Source: Halomarinibacterium sp034670265 (lineage in GTDB: Bacteria > Bacteroidota > Bacteroidia > Flavobacteriales > Flavobacteriaceae). Taken from it: a stretch of DNA of 64,000 nt. Within the stretch, counting starts at the first letter, position 1. The number at the start of each line of letters is the position of its first letter. The translations under genes and the position numbers were made by a program. Location: assembly GCA_034670265.1 (NCBI GenBank), contig JAXMNU010000002.1, forward strand, positions 524,206 through 588,205, read 5' to 3'. Of this stretch, positions 55,280 through 64,000 are shown in pieces. The notes under the pieces were generated by a model, which saw nothing but the letters and a program-made list of their open reading frames with translations, was not told the DNA's origin and made no database searches.

Positions 55280-56242
55280 TTACGGTACGTAAACTTCTAA
55301 AAGTGTGACGTCTTCCGTTTTAATGATAATTTCTTCGAAACAGGCTGGAATTAAAAGTGTTCCGCCCAATGCAATTTTTTCATTATTTATTTCTGCACTT
55401 CCTTCAACACACATATAAACAATAAACGAATCTATTTTTGAAATATCCTTCTGAAAGTTTTGAGTGAGCTTCAAAATATTTGTTTCAAAATAAGCCGATT
55501 TACACAATGGTGTGGTATCATTTTCTGAAACAGCATACTCTAGTTTTGCATTATTCTCTTCAAAAGAAATAACATCAAGTGCCAAGTCGGTATGTAATTC
55601 ACGCATACTTCCATCCACATCGGGACGGTCCCAGTCGTAAATACGATACGTAATATCACTCGTTTGCTGAATCTCTGCAAGTAAAACCCCTGCCCCAATG
55701 GCATGAACCGTTCCTGGTTCGATAAAAAAAGCATCTCCTTTTTTTACTTTTTCAGAATGTAAAATCTTAGTGATGGAACCTTGTGAAAGATGTTTTAAAT
55801 AGGTTTCTTTATCTACCTTCCTATTGAAGCCTAAAATAAGCCTTGCATTTTCATCTGCCTGCTGAATGTACCACATTTCGGTTTTTCCGAAGCTATTATG
55901 GCGTTCTTTAGCTATTGTATCATTAGGGTGCAATTGCACTGATAGGTCTTCTCTAGCGTCTATAAATTTAAAAAGTAATGGGAATTCCCTTCCGTAGGCT
56001 TCTACTACTTTTTTACCTAATAAGTCGGTGTTGAATTCTTCGATTAACTTATTCAAATCTTCACCTTTTAAAACACCATTAGCAACTACCGAGATGTTTC
56101 CTTGTACCCCAGAAAGTTCCCAGCTCTCTCCTATTTTGCCACTGCCGTTTTTTCCTAAAACCGAAACTAATTTATCACCACCCCAAACTTTTTCCTTAAG
56201 TTGAGGATAAAATTTTAACGGATATAATTGTGATTTTTTCAA
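55280..56242 (-). CDS. manA: mannose-6-phosphate isomerase, class I (cupin)
   Basis: A 320-residue type I phosphomannose isomerase that interconverts fructose-6-P and mannose-6-P for GDP-mannose synthesis. Zinc-binding blocks are present: LSVQLHPNDTIAK (Gln and His), EMWYI with Glu, and FFIEPGTVHAIG. The catalytic part QQTSDITYRIYDWDRPDVDG is typical. Length is that of the short bacterial form. It is 2 bp after bcp and part of the manA-bcp-queD-idi run. Confidence 0.92.
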   Translation of the reverse strand: MKKSQLYPLKFYPQLKEKVWGGDKLVSVLGKNGSGKIGESWELSGVQGNISVVANGVLKGEDLNKLIEEFNTDLLGKKVVEAYGREFPLLFKFIDAREDLSVQLHPNDTIAKERHNSFGKTEMWYIQQADENARLILGFNRKVDKETYLKHLSQGSITKILHSEKVKKGDAFFIEPGTVHAIGAGVLLAEIQQTSDITYRIYDWDRPDVDGSMRELHTDLALDVISFEENNAKLEYAVSENDTTPLCKSAYFETNILKLTQNFQKDISKIDSFIVYMCVEGSAEINNEKIALGGTLLIPACFEEIIIKTEDVTLLEVYVP

Positions 56243-56244
56243 AT

Positions 56245-56679
56245 TTAAAGATGTTTCAAAGCTTCTTTAATATGAGCATCGGCACCCATAGATTTAAACT
56301 TAAAGATAAGCTTTCCGTCTTTATTGAAGACAAAAGTTTCACGCCCCGGTAGCATGCCAAGGAGATTAGATGTAACTCCAAAGAGCTTTCTCGCCTTGTT
56401 TTTGGAATCTGATAGTAACGTAAATGGCAGTTTATACTTTGATGCAAATTTTTGATGAGAGGTAACACTATCTGCACTTATTCCAATTACTGTGGCTCCT
56501 TTTGTGGTAAAATCTTCAAAGCTATCTCGAAATCCACACGCTTCTCGATTACAACCTGGGGTAAAATTCTTTGGGTAAAAATAAATTACAGAAGGTTTTC
56601 CAACTAATTCATTAGAGTTAAACATTTCCCCATCTTGATTTTTTAATGTAAAATATGGTAAGCTATCTCCTATTTTCAT
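56245..56679 (-). CDS. bcp: thioredoxin-dependent peroxiredoxin Bcp (PrxQ)
   Basis: A 144-residue peroxiredoxin of the BCP/PrxQ group. The peroxidatic Cys43 is in FTPGCNREACGFRD, with Cys48 a resolving Cys five residues later. YFYPKNFTPGC is the family signature. It reduces hydroperoxides with electrons from thioredoxin. The start at 56679 is 1 bp after the queD stop (56681), so translation is probably coupled. Confidence 0.92.
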   Translation of the reverse strand: MKIGDSLPYFTLKNQDGEMFNSNELVGKPSVIYFYPKNFTPGCNREACGFRDSFEDFTTKGATVIGISADSVTSHQKFASKYKLPFTLLSDSKNKARKLFGVTSNLLGMLPGRETFVFNKDGKLIFKFKSMGADAHIKEALKHL

Positions 56680-56680
56680 C

Positions 56681-57088
56681 TTATCCGTTATAGACTACAA
56701 AGTTTCGTGGAGTTTCGTATAACTTCACAGAGATATCATATTTATTATCAAGCTTACTTCGAAGTTTATTCCAAATGACAATAGCAATATTCTCTACTGT
56801 TGGATTTAAATCTTTAAACTCTGGAACTTCGATATTTAGGTTTTTATGGTCAAATGGTTCTTCAACTTCTTCGAGGATTACCTTTTTTAAAATATCAAGG
56901 TTAATAACAAAACCTGTCGCGGGATCTACTTCCCCTGTTATACCGACTTCCAATTCATAATTGTGGCCGTGGTAATTAGGGTTGCTACATTTACCAAATA
57001 CTTCTCGGTTTTTTTCATCGCTCCAATCCTTTCGGTATAAGCGATGCGCTGCATTAAAATGGGCTTTTCTGTAAATGGTTAAACTCAT
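56681..57088 (-). CDS. queD: 6-carboxytetrahydropterin synthase QueD
   Basis: A 135-residue PTPS-fold enzyme. The zinc ligands are His15, His40 and His42 (HFNAAHRLYR, NYHGHNYELEV), and the catalytic Cys34 is in GKCSNPNYHGHN, as in QueD rather than PTPS of pterin synthesis. DHKNLNI is the conserved Asp-His motif. It converts 7,8-dihydroneopterin triphosphate to 6-carboxytetrahydropterin for queuosine. The start overlaps the idi stop by 4 bp (ATGA). Confidence 0.9.
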   Translation of the reverse strand: MSLTIYRKAHFNAAHRLYRKDWSDEKNREVFGKCSNPNYHGHNYELEVGITGEVDPATGFVINLDILKKVILEEVEEPFDHKNLNIEVPEFKDLNPTVENIAIVIWNKLRSKLDNKYDISVKLYETPRNFVVYNG

Positions 57089-57612
57089 GAGCTTATGTTT
57101 TGGTAAAATTTTTCAAAAATGATTTTAAACCAAGCCGTGTATTGATTTGGATTATTCACTACGTCTTCTTTAACCTCCTCTAGGGGCATCCATTTCCAAG
57201 CTGCCACTTCATCTTTATTAATTTTTGGCTCATCATTATATATACCTACCATGATGTGGTCTAGTTCATGTTCCGTCAAGCCATTATCAAAAGGTGCTTT
57301 GTAAATAAAAGATGTGGTTACTTTTAAATCTGTACTAAATCCCATTTCTTCTTCGAGTCTTCGCTTTCCAGCCGCTAAGGATGTTTCCCCATCACGTTGA
57401 TGACTACAGCAAGTGTTCGTCCAAAGTCCCGGAGAATGGTATTTATGATGCGCTCGTTGCTGAAGCATAAGCTCTCCTTGGTCATTAAAAATAAAGACTG
57501 AAAAAGCCCGATGTAACACTCCTTTTTCGTGAGCTTCCTGTTTGGGCATTAATCCAATTTTTTCATCGTTCTCATTTACGAGAATTACTTTTTCTTCTTG
57601 CAAAGCAGTCAA
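57085..57612 (-). CDS. idi: isopentenyl-diphosphate delta-isomerase, type 1
   Basis: A 175-residue Nudix-fold type 1 isomerase, which makes dimethylallyl diphosphate from isopentenyl diphosphate. Metal/catalytic residues are in LWTNTCCSHQRDGE (Cys68/69, His71) and in EHELDHI (Glu115, Glu117). The Nudix-like element is AAGKRRLEEEMGF. Length and motifs fit the E. coli-type enzyme. It starts the queD/bcp/manA run. Confidence 0.92.
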   Translation of the reverse strand: MTALQEEKVILVNENDEKIGLMPKQEAHEKGVLHRAFSVFIFNDQGELMLQQRAHHKYHSPGLWTNTCCSHQRDGETSLAAGKRRLEEEMGFSTDLKVTTSFIYKAPFDNGLTEHELDHIMVGIYNDEPKINKDEVAAWKWMPLEEVKEDVVNNPNQYTAWFKIIFEKFYQNISS

Positions 57613-57651
57613 TTTTTCTCAAAAATACAAAATGACTTGTTAAGAAAAAGC

Positions 57652-57682
57652 AAAAGCGCCCAACGATATGTTGGACGCTTTT
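57652..57682 (-). terminator. rho-independent terminator of the OmpA-family gene
   Basis: AAAAGCGTCCAAC and GTTGGGCGCTTTT pair over 13 bp (one wobble) around ATATC, with a T-rich tail on the minus strand. It lies 24 bp after the stop at 57706 and before idi's start. Confidence 0.85.
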
Positions 57683-57705
57683 AAAATTGAAACAAAATTT
57701 GGCTA

Positions 57706-59649
57706 TTAATTTTGTATTATAAACATAGAGCGTCTATTCAATTGGTGTTCTTCTTCGGTACATTCTACTCCGTCTGAACATCTGTTCTGAAGCTGTCTTT
57801 CGCCATAACCCTTAGCAGTTAACCTGCTTTTATTAATTCCTTTATCAACTAACCAGTTAAGAGTAGATTGGGCTCTTTTTTCTGAAAGCACTTCGTTATA
57901 CTTAAACGGTGCACGTGAATCTGTATGTGATTCGATATGAATAATTAATTCTGGATATTGACGCATAGCCGCTAAAATTTTAGCTAACTCCACGGCTGCA
58001 TCTGGTCTAATGTTATATCTATCAAAGTCAAAGTAAATAGGTTGAAGCTCAAGACGACATCCTAAATCATTAGGTGGACAAGGATCGCATTCCAAAGCCA
58101 AGTGCACAGTAATTGTTCCTGTTTTCCCAGGTGTTTGAACTTCTTCTTCGTTGTAATCGCAGCCTTCTTTACCAGCACGGATAATATATTTTGTATTACA
58201 CTCAGCAAGTGCTTCGAAGTTATATCTTCCATTTTCATCTGCTGTTACCGTAGCTACTTCCTTGTTACGATCGTCTAATAAATAAACAATTGCACCAGGT
58301 AGTGGATCTCCTGTGAGCTCATTTGAAATAATACCCGTAATGGTAATTTCACATTTCTCTTGAACTCTATAAATATCATCTGAAATACTTCCTTGGTCTC
58401 CATCTCTATTTGAAGAAAGGTATCCAATTCGTTTTTCTTCTCTAATTACAAAACCAAAGTCATCTTTTGCACTATTTGCAGGCTCCCCTAGGTTAGTTAC
58501 TTCTTTTCCTGCTTTCCCATCTTCATTTAAGGAAGTAACTAAAATATCCAATCCACCTAATCCAGAATGTCCATCACTAGAGAAGTAAAGGTTGTTCATT
58601 CCACTAATAAAAGGAAAAGCTTCACGAGCTTCAGTATTAATAGTAGGACCTAAGTTTACAGGTTCGCCATAGGTGCCATCTTCATTAATATCTACAAACC
58701 AAATATCGCTCATTCCAAAAGTTCCTGGTCTATCTGAAGCAAAGTACAAACGCTTTTCATCCTTACTTAGCGCAGGGTGCGCAACAGAGAATTCTTTGCT
58801 ATTAAAAGGCAATTCTTCAACATTAGTCCAAAAATTATCACCACTTTTGGTGGCTTTGTAAACTTTTAAACGAATAGTTTTTTGTTTGTCTCTTCCTTTT
58901 TTACCGTCAATAAAATTATTTCTAGTAAAATAAACAGTATTTCCGTCTTTTGTAAACGTAGCAGAAGATTCGTGAAATCTAGTATTAACATCTCCATCCA
59001 GAGGCATTACATTAGATAGGTAGCCATCTTCATCCATATCTGCTGTAAAAAGATCTAAGAAAGGTTGTTCGTCCCAAGCAAAAGTTTTAACACCCTCTGT
59101 ATTTTTTGTTGCAGAAGCAAAAACTAATTTGTTTCCATAATAAGAAGGTCCAAAATCTGAATACTCAGTATTAATCCGTGTTTTCTCAACTATATATCCT
59201 TTTGCTTGAAAAGCAATACTTTTCAAGTAGTCAGGATCGTCTTTGTAGTTATTAAGTATAATACCTGCACCTCCTACTTTGGAATAAGCTTCCATCATAA
59301 GATCGGACTCCTCATATTTACCCATACTTTTTAAACATTGCGCTGTTCTGTAGTAATAGATTGGCTCTGCTTCATTAGGGTATTGATTGATTAGCTTTTG
59401 ATACCAATTTGCAGCGTCTGCATAATCACTATTATAGTAATACGTATCACCAAGTTTTTGAAAAACTTGAGCCGACTGGTACCCGTCTTCAACTACCTTC
59501 AAGTAAATCTCTCGGGCATCGATATAGGAATACTTGTCGTACTCTTTATTTGCTTTTTCAATTTGGCCTTTTTGGGCAATGGAGCTACTGGCAATTAGGG
59601 TAACCAGCAGGGACATAAGTATTTGCTTTAATACTAATTTGGTCTTCAT
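57706..59649 (-). CDS. OmpA-family protein with TPR, WD40-like and carboxypeptidase-regulatory domains
   Basis: A 647-residue outer-membrane/periplasmic protein. After a signal (LMSLLVTLIASSSIAQKG) come TPR-like repeats (~25-130: AREIYLKVVEDGYQSAQVFQ, KLINQYPNEAEPIYYY). A WD40-like/PD40 part follows (~155-430: FASDRPGTFGMSDIWFVDI, PFISGMNNLYFSSDG). Next is a carboxypeptidase-regulatory-like domain (~435-510: ITGIISNELTGDPLPGAIVY). The OmpA peptidoglycan-binding domain closes it (~530-647: IYFDFDRYNIRPDA, IESHTDSRAPFKYNEVLSEK). This is the layout of the proteins that accompany PorP/SprF; the PorP/SprF gene is 11 bp upstream. It probably anchors T9SS-related surface assemblies to the cell wall. 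Confidence 0.88.
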   Translation of the reverse strand: MKTKLVLKQILMSLLVTLIASSSIAQKGQIEKANKEYDKYSYIDAREIYLKVVEDGYQSAQVFQKLGDTYYYNSDYADAANWYQKLINQYPNEAEPIYYYRTAQCLKSMGKYEESDLMMEAYSKVGGAGIILNNYKDDPDYLKSIAFQAKGYIVEKTRINTEYSDFGPSYYGNKLVFASATKNTEGVKTFAWDEQPFLDLFTADMDEDGYLSNVMPLDGDVNTRFHESSATFTKDGNTVYFTRNNFIDGKKGRDKQKTIRLKVYKATKSGDNFWTNVEELPFNSKEFSVAHPALSKDEKRLYFASDRPGTFGMSDIWFVDINEDGTYGEPVNLGPTINTEAREAFPFISGMNNLYFSSDGHSGLGGLDILVTSLNEDGKAGKEVTNLGEPANSAKDDFGFVIREEKRIGYLSSNRDGDQGSISDDIYRVQEKCEITITGIISNELTGDPLPGAIVYLLDDRNKEVATVTADENGRYNFEALAECNTKYIIRAGKEGCDYNEEEVQTPGKTGTITVHLALECDPCPPNDLGCRLELQPIYFDFDRYNIRPDAAVELAKILAAMRQYPELIIHIESHTDSRAPFKYNEVLSEKRAQSTLNWLVDKGINKSRLTAKGYGERQLQNRCSDGVECTEEEHQLNRRSMFIIQN

Positions 59650-59660
59650 ATTTAGTTAGT

Positions 59661-60623
59661 TTAGAAGAATCTTGGTGTTAACACACGTTCTGGCTTGTTA
59701 AATAAATCGAAACGAAGAAATACTTCGTAAGAACCATCACTATAAGTTTCAATATCGGTAGATTGATAATCATATCCTAATCCAATAAAGATTGAATCTG
59801 AGACTTGAAAACCAGCCATAGCACTTAATGCTGCACTCCATCTATAAGAAGCACCAAGGGTAAATTTATCATTTATTAAAAAGTTTGCTGAAGCATCCCA
59901 TTGTAATGGTGAACCGCTCACAGCTTTCACTAAAGTTGCAGGCTTGAATTTTAAATTGTCACTAATATCAAACACATATCCTGCAATAAAAAAGTAGTGC
60001 AATCTTTCTGCAGCAGTAGTTTCACCAGCAATAAGAGATCCATTTAAAATATCACTAATTTCTGATTGATCAAAGTGTTTTGTTGTAAGAAAGTTAGGCA
60101 CAGAAACTCCTGCATAAAACTTTTCAGTATTATAATAAACTCCAGCACCTATTTGTGGTTGTAGTTTATTGTCGATGTTATCATTTTCGAAAACATCACC
60201 TCCATCGGCAATATTTAGTTTTGTAAAATCAACATCTAATAGATCTAAACCAGCTTTTGCTCCAAAGGAAACGATTCCATTTTCAGAAACGTTAATTCTG
60301 TAAGCATAGTCTATAGTAATATTAGACTCTACAGCAGGACCTATTTCATCATAGACAATAGACAAACCTAAGCCCATATTATCTAATGTTCCAATAGGAC
60401 CATTAACGGTAAAAGTTCCTGTTTGTGGTGCTCCTTCAAAGCCAACCCATTGGGTTCTTCCTAGAAGTCCAAAACTTAATACATCCCTTGATCCAGCGTA
60501 GGCTGGGTTTACCACTTGAGTATTGTACATATATTGTGTGTACTGTGGATCCTGTTGGGCATTACTCGAAATGGTGGTCCCAAGTAAAAGTAAAACCAAG
60601 ATTGCTATGTAACTGTTTCTCAT
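59661..60623 (-). CDS. PorP/SprF family T9SS membrane protein
   Basis: A 320-residue outer-membrane beta-barrel. The signal is MRNSYIAILVLLLLGTTISS, then QQDPQYTQYMYNTQVVNPAY, the family opening (YTQYMFNxxxxNPAYAG). The barrel ends FLRFDLFNKPERVLTPRFF. SprF is needed for export of the adhesin SprB in Flavobacterium johnsoniae; relatives are usually next to a T9SS type B cargo. Here it lies 51 bp after such a cargo and just before the OmpA-family gene, in one three-gene unit. Confidence 0.93.
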   Translation of the reverse strand: MRNSYIAILVLLLLGTTISSNAQQDPQYTQYMYNTQVVNPAYAGSRDVLSFGLLGRTQWVGFEGAPQTGTFTVNGPIGTLDNMGLGLSIVYDEIGPAVESNITIDYAYRINVSENGIVSFGAKAGLDLLDVDFTKLNIADGGDVFENDNIDNKLQPQIGAGVYYNTEKFYAGVSVPNFLTTKHFDQSEISDILNGSLIAGETTAAERLHYFFIAGYVFDISDNLKFKPATLVKAVSGSPLQWDASANFLINDKFTLGASYRWSAALSAMAGFQVSDSIFIGLGYDYQSTDIETYSDGSYEVFLRFDLFNKPERVLTPRFF

Positions 60624-60641
60624 CTTACTGCTTTTTAAATT

Positions 60642-60676
60642 CCGAGGGGTACAAAACCCCTCGGATTTTTGTTTTT
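60642..60676. terminator. hairpin between the type B adhesin and the PorP/SprF gene
   Basis: CCGAGGGGT and ACCCCTCGG form a 9-bp stem with a 5-nt loop. The T-rich tail (ATTTTTGTTTTT) is on the plus strand, while transcription goes the other way and the minus side has only ATTTAAA. It may be a partial terminator or mRNA stabiliser for the adhesin message. Confidence 0.55.
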
Positions 60677-63600
60677 ATCTATTAATGTATAGGTATCCTG
60701 TATAATTTGACTGTCCTGGATTTGTGTCTCCATTGATAGTCAAGATATAGAAATAGGTTCCTGTTGGTAGTAATTCTCCCGAATTTATGGTTGCTCTAGC
60801 ATTCGATTCGCCTGTAAATACATTCTCCTCTCCTGAAAGTCCTCCATAACCATCGGTTTCCCAGATAAGTACTCCCCATCTGTTGAAAATTTTCACGTTA
60901 TTATTTGGATAGTCCTGAATACCTCTAATCTCGAAGTAGTCATTTAATCCATCTCCATTAGGTGTAATACCATTGAAAATCTCAAAGATTCCTTCTACAT
61001 CTGGTATAACTACTATTGTAGGATCATCTGGGTCTCCATCACCATCCAAATCAGTGTTAGTTAAATCACTTGGATCATCAGATATATCTGTAACCTCAGT
61101 ACCATCACTTGTATTTCCTGTAGCAATAGCCTGATTAATTACTTCTCCGTTATCAATATCCTCTTGAGTGATAGCATACACTGCTGTGAACGTAGTATTA
61201 TCAGTTTCCCCTGGAAGTAATTCTGCGATAGGTCCTCCAGAAACTTCAATACCTGGTAAATCATCCACTAGTTCAATGTTATATAAAGTAACATTACCTG
61301 TATTTGTTACACTGAATGAATAGGTTATGGTTTCTCCTACTTGTGGTAGATTATCTCCATCGTCATTATAAACACCTGCTTTTTCAAGAGCGATTGAAGG
61401 CTCCTGGCATAATGTACTAATAGTAGGATCATCCTCGAAATTACTATTATTATCACTTAAGTCTGAAACTACATCTCCTGTTGGCGTGGTACCTTCAGCA
61501 ATTGCTTGATTACTTACAAAACCATTATCGACGTCTTCTTGAGTTACAGTGTAAACAGCTGAGAAAGTTTCGGTATCAGAAATTCCTGCAGCAAGGGTAA
61601 CTGGTCCTCCAATTACTTCTACTAATGGATCTGTAACAATTACATTGGTTAATTCAACATTACCAAGGTTCGTTACAACAAAGTCATATACAATAGTTTC
61701 TCCAAGGTCAATACAACCATTATTGTTCTCATCATTTGGAGTTCCCTCCTTAATGATAGCAATTGCAGCATTTTGACAAAGCACTGTGATTGTTGGATCA
61801 TCTTCGAACTCACTATTATCATCAGATAAATCTGAAACTTGATCTCCAAGTAAGGTGAATCCTGTTACAATTGCTTGGTTTTCAACAAAACCATTATCAA
61901 TATCAGCCTGTGTAATAACATAGGTTGCTGTAAAGGATGTTGCATCTGTAGCAAGTGGTGCTAAAGTAATTGGTCCTCCTTGTACATTCACCAATGCATC
62001 TGCAATAGTAATGTTAGTTAAGGTAACCGTACCTTGATTAAACACTGTAAATGCATAAGATATAGTTTCCTTAGGATCTGCACATCCGTTTCCGTCTTCA
62101 TCATTGAAAGTTCCCACTTTAACAAGTGCAATCACTGGAGTTTGACATATATCAACTACTGTTGGGTCATCTTCTAACACACTGTTGTCATCGGACAAGT
62201 CACTTACTGTATCACCACCAGGAGTTGTTCCTTCAGCCGTAGCTTGGTTTATTACTTCACCAGCATCAACATCAGCTTGTGTAAGCGTATATGTTGCTGT
62301 ATACGTCCAAATCTCAGTAAGATCTAACTCACCATCTCCATCGGTATCACCTCCAGCAAACACTATTGGCACAACTGGGTTTGGTGCTTCTAATAATGGA
62401 TCGGTTACGTTAATATTATTAAGCGTAATATTTCCTGTGTTGTATACAGTGAATACATACTCAATAGCGTCTCCTTCAACTGGACAACCACCGCCACTTG
62501 GATGTGGAGGAATAGTTCCCTCTTTAACTATGGCAATCGCAGCATTCTGACATAGGGTAACAACCGTTGGATCGTCTTCTAACACACTGTTGTCATCAGA
62601 CAAGTCACTTACTACGTTACCGCTTGGATCAGTTCCCTCAGCCGTAGCTTGGTTGGTTACCATTCCAGCATCTATATCGTCCTGAGTAATAGCATAACTC
62701 GCTGTATATACCCAAGTCTCGGTTACATCTAGTTCACCGTCACCATCAGTATCACCACTCACAAATACGATTGGTACTACTGGGTTGGGTGCTTCTAATA
62801 ATGGATCGGTTACGCTGATAGCCGATAGGCTTACGTTTCCTTGATTCGTTACTGTAAAGGTATAGTCGATAGCTTCACCTGCATCCGCACACTGGTCACC
62901 ATCACCGTCAACAAAGACTCCGGTCTTAACTATGGCAATCGCAGCATTCTGACATAAATCAACTACTGTTGGATCGTCTTCTAAGACACTGTTGTCATCA
63001 GACAAGTCACTTACTACGTTTCCACTTGGATCAGTTCCCTCAGCCGTAGCTTGGTTGGTTACCATTCCAGCATCTATATCGTCCTGAGTAATAGCATAAC
63101 TCGCTGTATATACCCAAGTCTCGGTTACATCTAGTTCACCGTCACCATCAGTATCACCACTCACAAATACGATTGGTACTACTGGGTTGGGTGCTTCTAA
63201 TAATGGATCGGTTACGCTGATAGCCGATAGGCTTACGTTTCCTTGATTCGTTACTGTAAAGGTATAGTCGATAGCTTCACCTGCATCCGCACACTGGTCA
63301 CCATCACCGTCAACAAAGACTCCGGTCTTAACTATGGCAATCGCAGCATTCTGACATAAATCAACTACTGTTGGATCGTCTTCTAAGACACTGTTGTCAT
63401 CAGACAAGTCACTTACTACGTTTCCACTTGGATCAGTTCCCTCAGCCGTAGCTTGGTTGGTTACCATTCCAGCATCTATATCGTCCTGAGTAATAGCATA
63501 ACTCGCTGTATATACCCAAGTCTCGGTTACATCTAGTTCACCATCACCATCAGTATCACCACTCACAAATACGATTGGTACAACTGGGTTTGGTGCTTCT

Positions 63601-64000
63601 AATAATGGATCGGTTACGCTGATAGCCGATAGGCTTACGTTTCCTTGATTAGTCACCGTAAAGGTATAATCGATAGCTTCACCTGCATCGGCACACTGGT
63701 CACCATCGCCATCTACAAATACTCCGGTCTTAACAATGGCAATCGCAGCATTCTGACATAAATCAACTACTGTTGGATCGTCTTCTAACACACTGTTGTC
63801 ATCAGACAAGTCACTTACTACGTTTCCACTTGGATCAGTTCCCTCAGCCGTAGCTTGGTTGGTTACCATTCCAGCATCTATATCGTCCTGAGTAATAGCA
63901 TAACTCGCTGTATATACCCAAGTCTCGGTTACATCTAGTTCACCATCACCATCAGTATCACCACTCACAAATACGATTGGTACAACTGGGTTTGGTGCTT
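60675..64000 (-). CDS. T9SS type B surface adhesin with DUF11-like tandem repeats (5' end outside window)
   Basis: The reading frame is open from the right edge to a stop at 60675, at least 1107 codons. An apparent start at 63968 is an internal GTG; the repeat reads through it. The visible part is built of DUF11-like repeats (IAIVKTGVFVDGDGDQCADA, YTFTVTNQGNVSLSAISV, SDLSDDNSVLEDDPTVV). Several are nearly identical 134-residue copies; repeats nearer the C-terminus diverge. The end, GIFEIFNGITPNGDGLNDYF ... TGTYFYILTING, is the gliding-motility-associated (CHU_C, type B) T9SS signal. It probably forms a long calcium-binding stalk at the cell surface (many DGDGD-type turns). It is followed by PorP/SprF and OmpA genes. 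Confidence 0.9.
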   Translation of the reverse strand, partial: APNPVVPIVFVSGDTDGDGELDVTETWVYTASYAITQDDIDAGMVTNQATAEGTDPSGNVVSDLSDDNSVLEDDPTVVDLCQNAAIAIVKTGVFVDGDGDQCADAGEAIDYTFTVTNQGNVSLSAISVTDPLLEAPNPVVPIVFVSGDTDGDGELDVTETWVYTASYAITQDDIDAGMVTNQATAEGTDPSGNVVSDLSDDNSVLEDDPTVVDLCQNAAIAIVKTGVFVDGDGDQCADAGEAIDYTFTVTNQGNVSLSAISVTDPLLEAPNPVVPIVFVSGDTDGDGELDVTETWVYTASYAITQDDIDAGMVTNQATAEGTDPSGNVVSDLSDDNSVLEDDPTVVDLCQNAAIAIVKTGVFVDGDGDQCADAGEAIDYTFTVTNQGNVSLSAISVTDPLLEAPNPVVPIVFVSGDTDGDGELDVTETWVYTASYAITQDDIDAGMVTNQATAEGTDPSGNVVSDLSDDNSVLEDDPTVVTLCQNAAIAIVKEGTIPPHPSGGGCPVEGDAIEYVFTVYNTGNITLNNINVTDPLLEAPNPVVPIVFAGGDTDGDGELDLTEIWTYTATYTLTQADVDAGEVINQATAEGTTPGGDTVSDLSDDNSVLEDDPTVVDICQTPVIALVKVGTFNDEDGNGCADPKETISYAFTVFNQGTVTLTNITIADALVNVQGGPITLAPLATDATSFTATYVITQADIDNGFVENQAIVTGFTLLGDQVSDLSDDNSEFEDDPTITVLCQNAAIAIIKEGTPNDENNNGCIDLGETIVYDFVVTNLGNVELTNVIVTDPLVEVIGGPVTLAAGISDTETFSAVYTVTQEDVDNGFVSNQAIAEGTTPTGDVVSDLSDNNSNFEDDPTISTLCQEPSIALEKAGVYNDDGDNLPQVGETITYSFSVTNTGNVTLYNIELVDDLPGIEVSGGPIAELLPGETDNTTFTAVYAITQEDIDNGEVINQAIATGNTSDGTEVTDISDDPSDLTNTDLDGDGDPDDPTIVVIPDVEGIFEIFNGITPNGDGLNDYFEIRGIQDYPNNNVKIFNRWGVLIWETDGYGGLSGEENVFTGESNARATINSGELLPTGTYFYILTINGDTNPGQSNYTGYLYINR
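62540..64000 (-). repeat. 402-bp near-identical tandem repeats in the type B adhesin
   Basis: The word GGTTACATCTAGTTCACC begins at 62721, 63123, 63525 and 63927, exactly 402 bp apart, and neighbouring sequence matches almost base for base. Each unit codes for 134 residues. The last copy continues beyond the window. Such identity makes assembly collapse and copy-number change likely. Confidence 0.9.

Noticed and set aside
63900..63968. Start codon of the type B adhesin at 63968
   Set aside because: It is an internal GTG of a 402-bp repeat whose frame stays open to the window edge.
1..64000. tRNA, rRNA or riboswitch genes
   Set aside because: No cloverleaf-like or rRNA-like sequence was recognised by eye in the intergenic gaps; a tRNAscan or Rfam search would be decisive.

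Overview
The window looks like a chromosomal segment of a marine or aquatic member of the Flavobacteriaceae (Bacteroidota). The evidence is low-GC DNA, type IX secretion (T9SS) C-terminal signals, a PorP/SprF protein, an OMP_b-brl-type TonB receptor, the rpmB-rpmG-DUF4295-ftsY-rimO order typical of Bacteroidota, sites resembling the Bacteroidota sigma-A -7 box (TAnnTTTG), and small dispersed palindromic repeats of the kind common in flavobacteria. No rRNA or tRNA gene was seen.

Left part (0-10.4 kb): the N-terminal part of a glycosyltransferase-like gene, a sialidase-like lipoprotein, then a minus-strand housekeeping block (rimO, a SET-domain protein, ftsY, a 50-residue DUF4295 protein, rpmG, rpmB, cinA, an Hpt protein, an FAH-family hydrolase and a DnaQ-like exonuclease), followed by three small envelope proteins.

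Accessory island (10.4-12.7 kb): two small cassette-like genes. One sits between 15-bp inverted repeats, and a palindromic linker lies between the two. Next come a small HTH/coiled-coil protein and, directly upstream of it, ten units in exact 21-bp register carrying TTTAATAGGT-like boxes. A frameshifted micro-ORF with its own terminator and a patch of dispersed repeats follow.

Middle (12.7-28 kb): a YD-repeat-like lipoprotein, a dihydrolipoamide acyltransferase with a dispersed repeat in its linker, a family 2 glycosyltransferase, recR, a BNR/sortilin-like T9SS cargo, a sodium:solute symporter, a CoA-binding protein, a TonB-dependent receptor, fabH and htpG. Two candidate terminator-ended small RNAs lie in intergenic gaps.

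Surface-fibre locus (28-50 kb), the most unusual part. Two large T9SS type A proteins (1503 and 2747 aa) with related C-termini bracket three phage-tail-collar (MdpB-like) proteins, two paralogous methyltransferases with a PRMT-like double-E loop, and a Tat-exported intradiol-dioxygenase-like protein that lacks the usual His-x-His iron ligands. Just beyond is a three-gene module (C-B-A) of small secreted proteins with a 'VGINTTTP' fibre-like N-terminus, present twice in tandem with a duplicated promoter region. I infer that this may be a secreted, possibly protein-methylated, fibre or adhesin system. That is a hypothesis from gene content only.

Right part (50-64 kb): DoxX-like and AlkB genes, an S1/P1 nuclease, an alpha/beta hydrolase, a DUF819 transporter-like protein, a DUF4369 lipoprotein, and a minus-strand run of manA, bcp, queD and idi. 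The window ends with a T9SS type B adhesin / PorP-SprF / OmpA trio. The adhesin has 402-bp near-identical tandem repeats and runs off the right edge.
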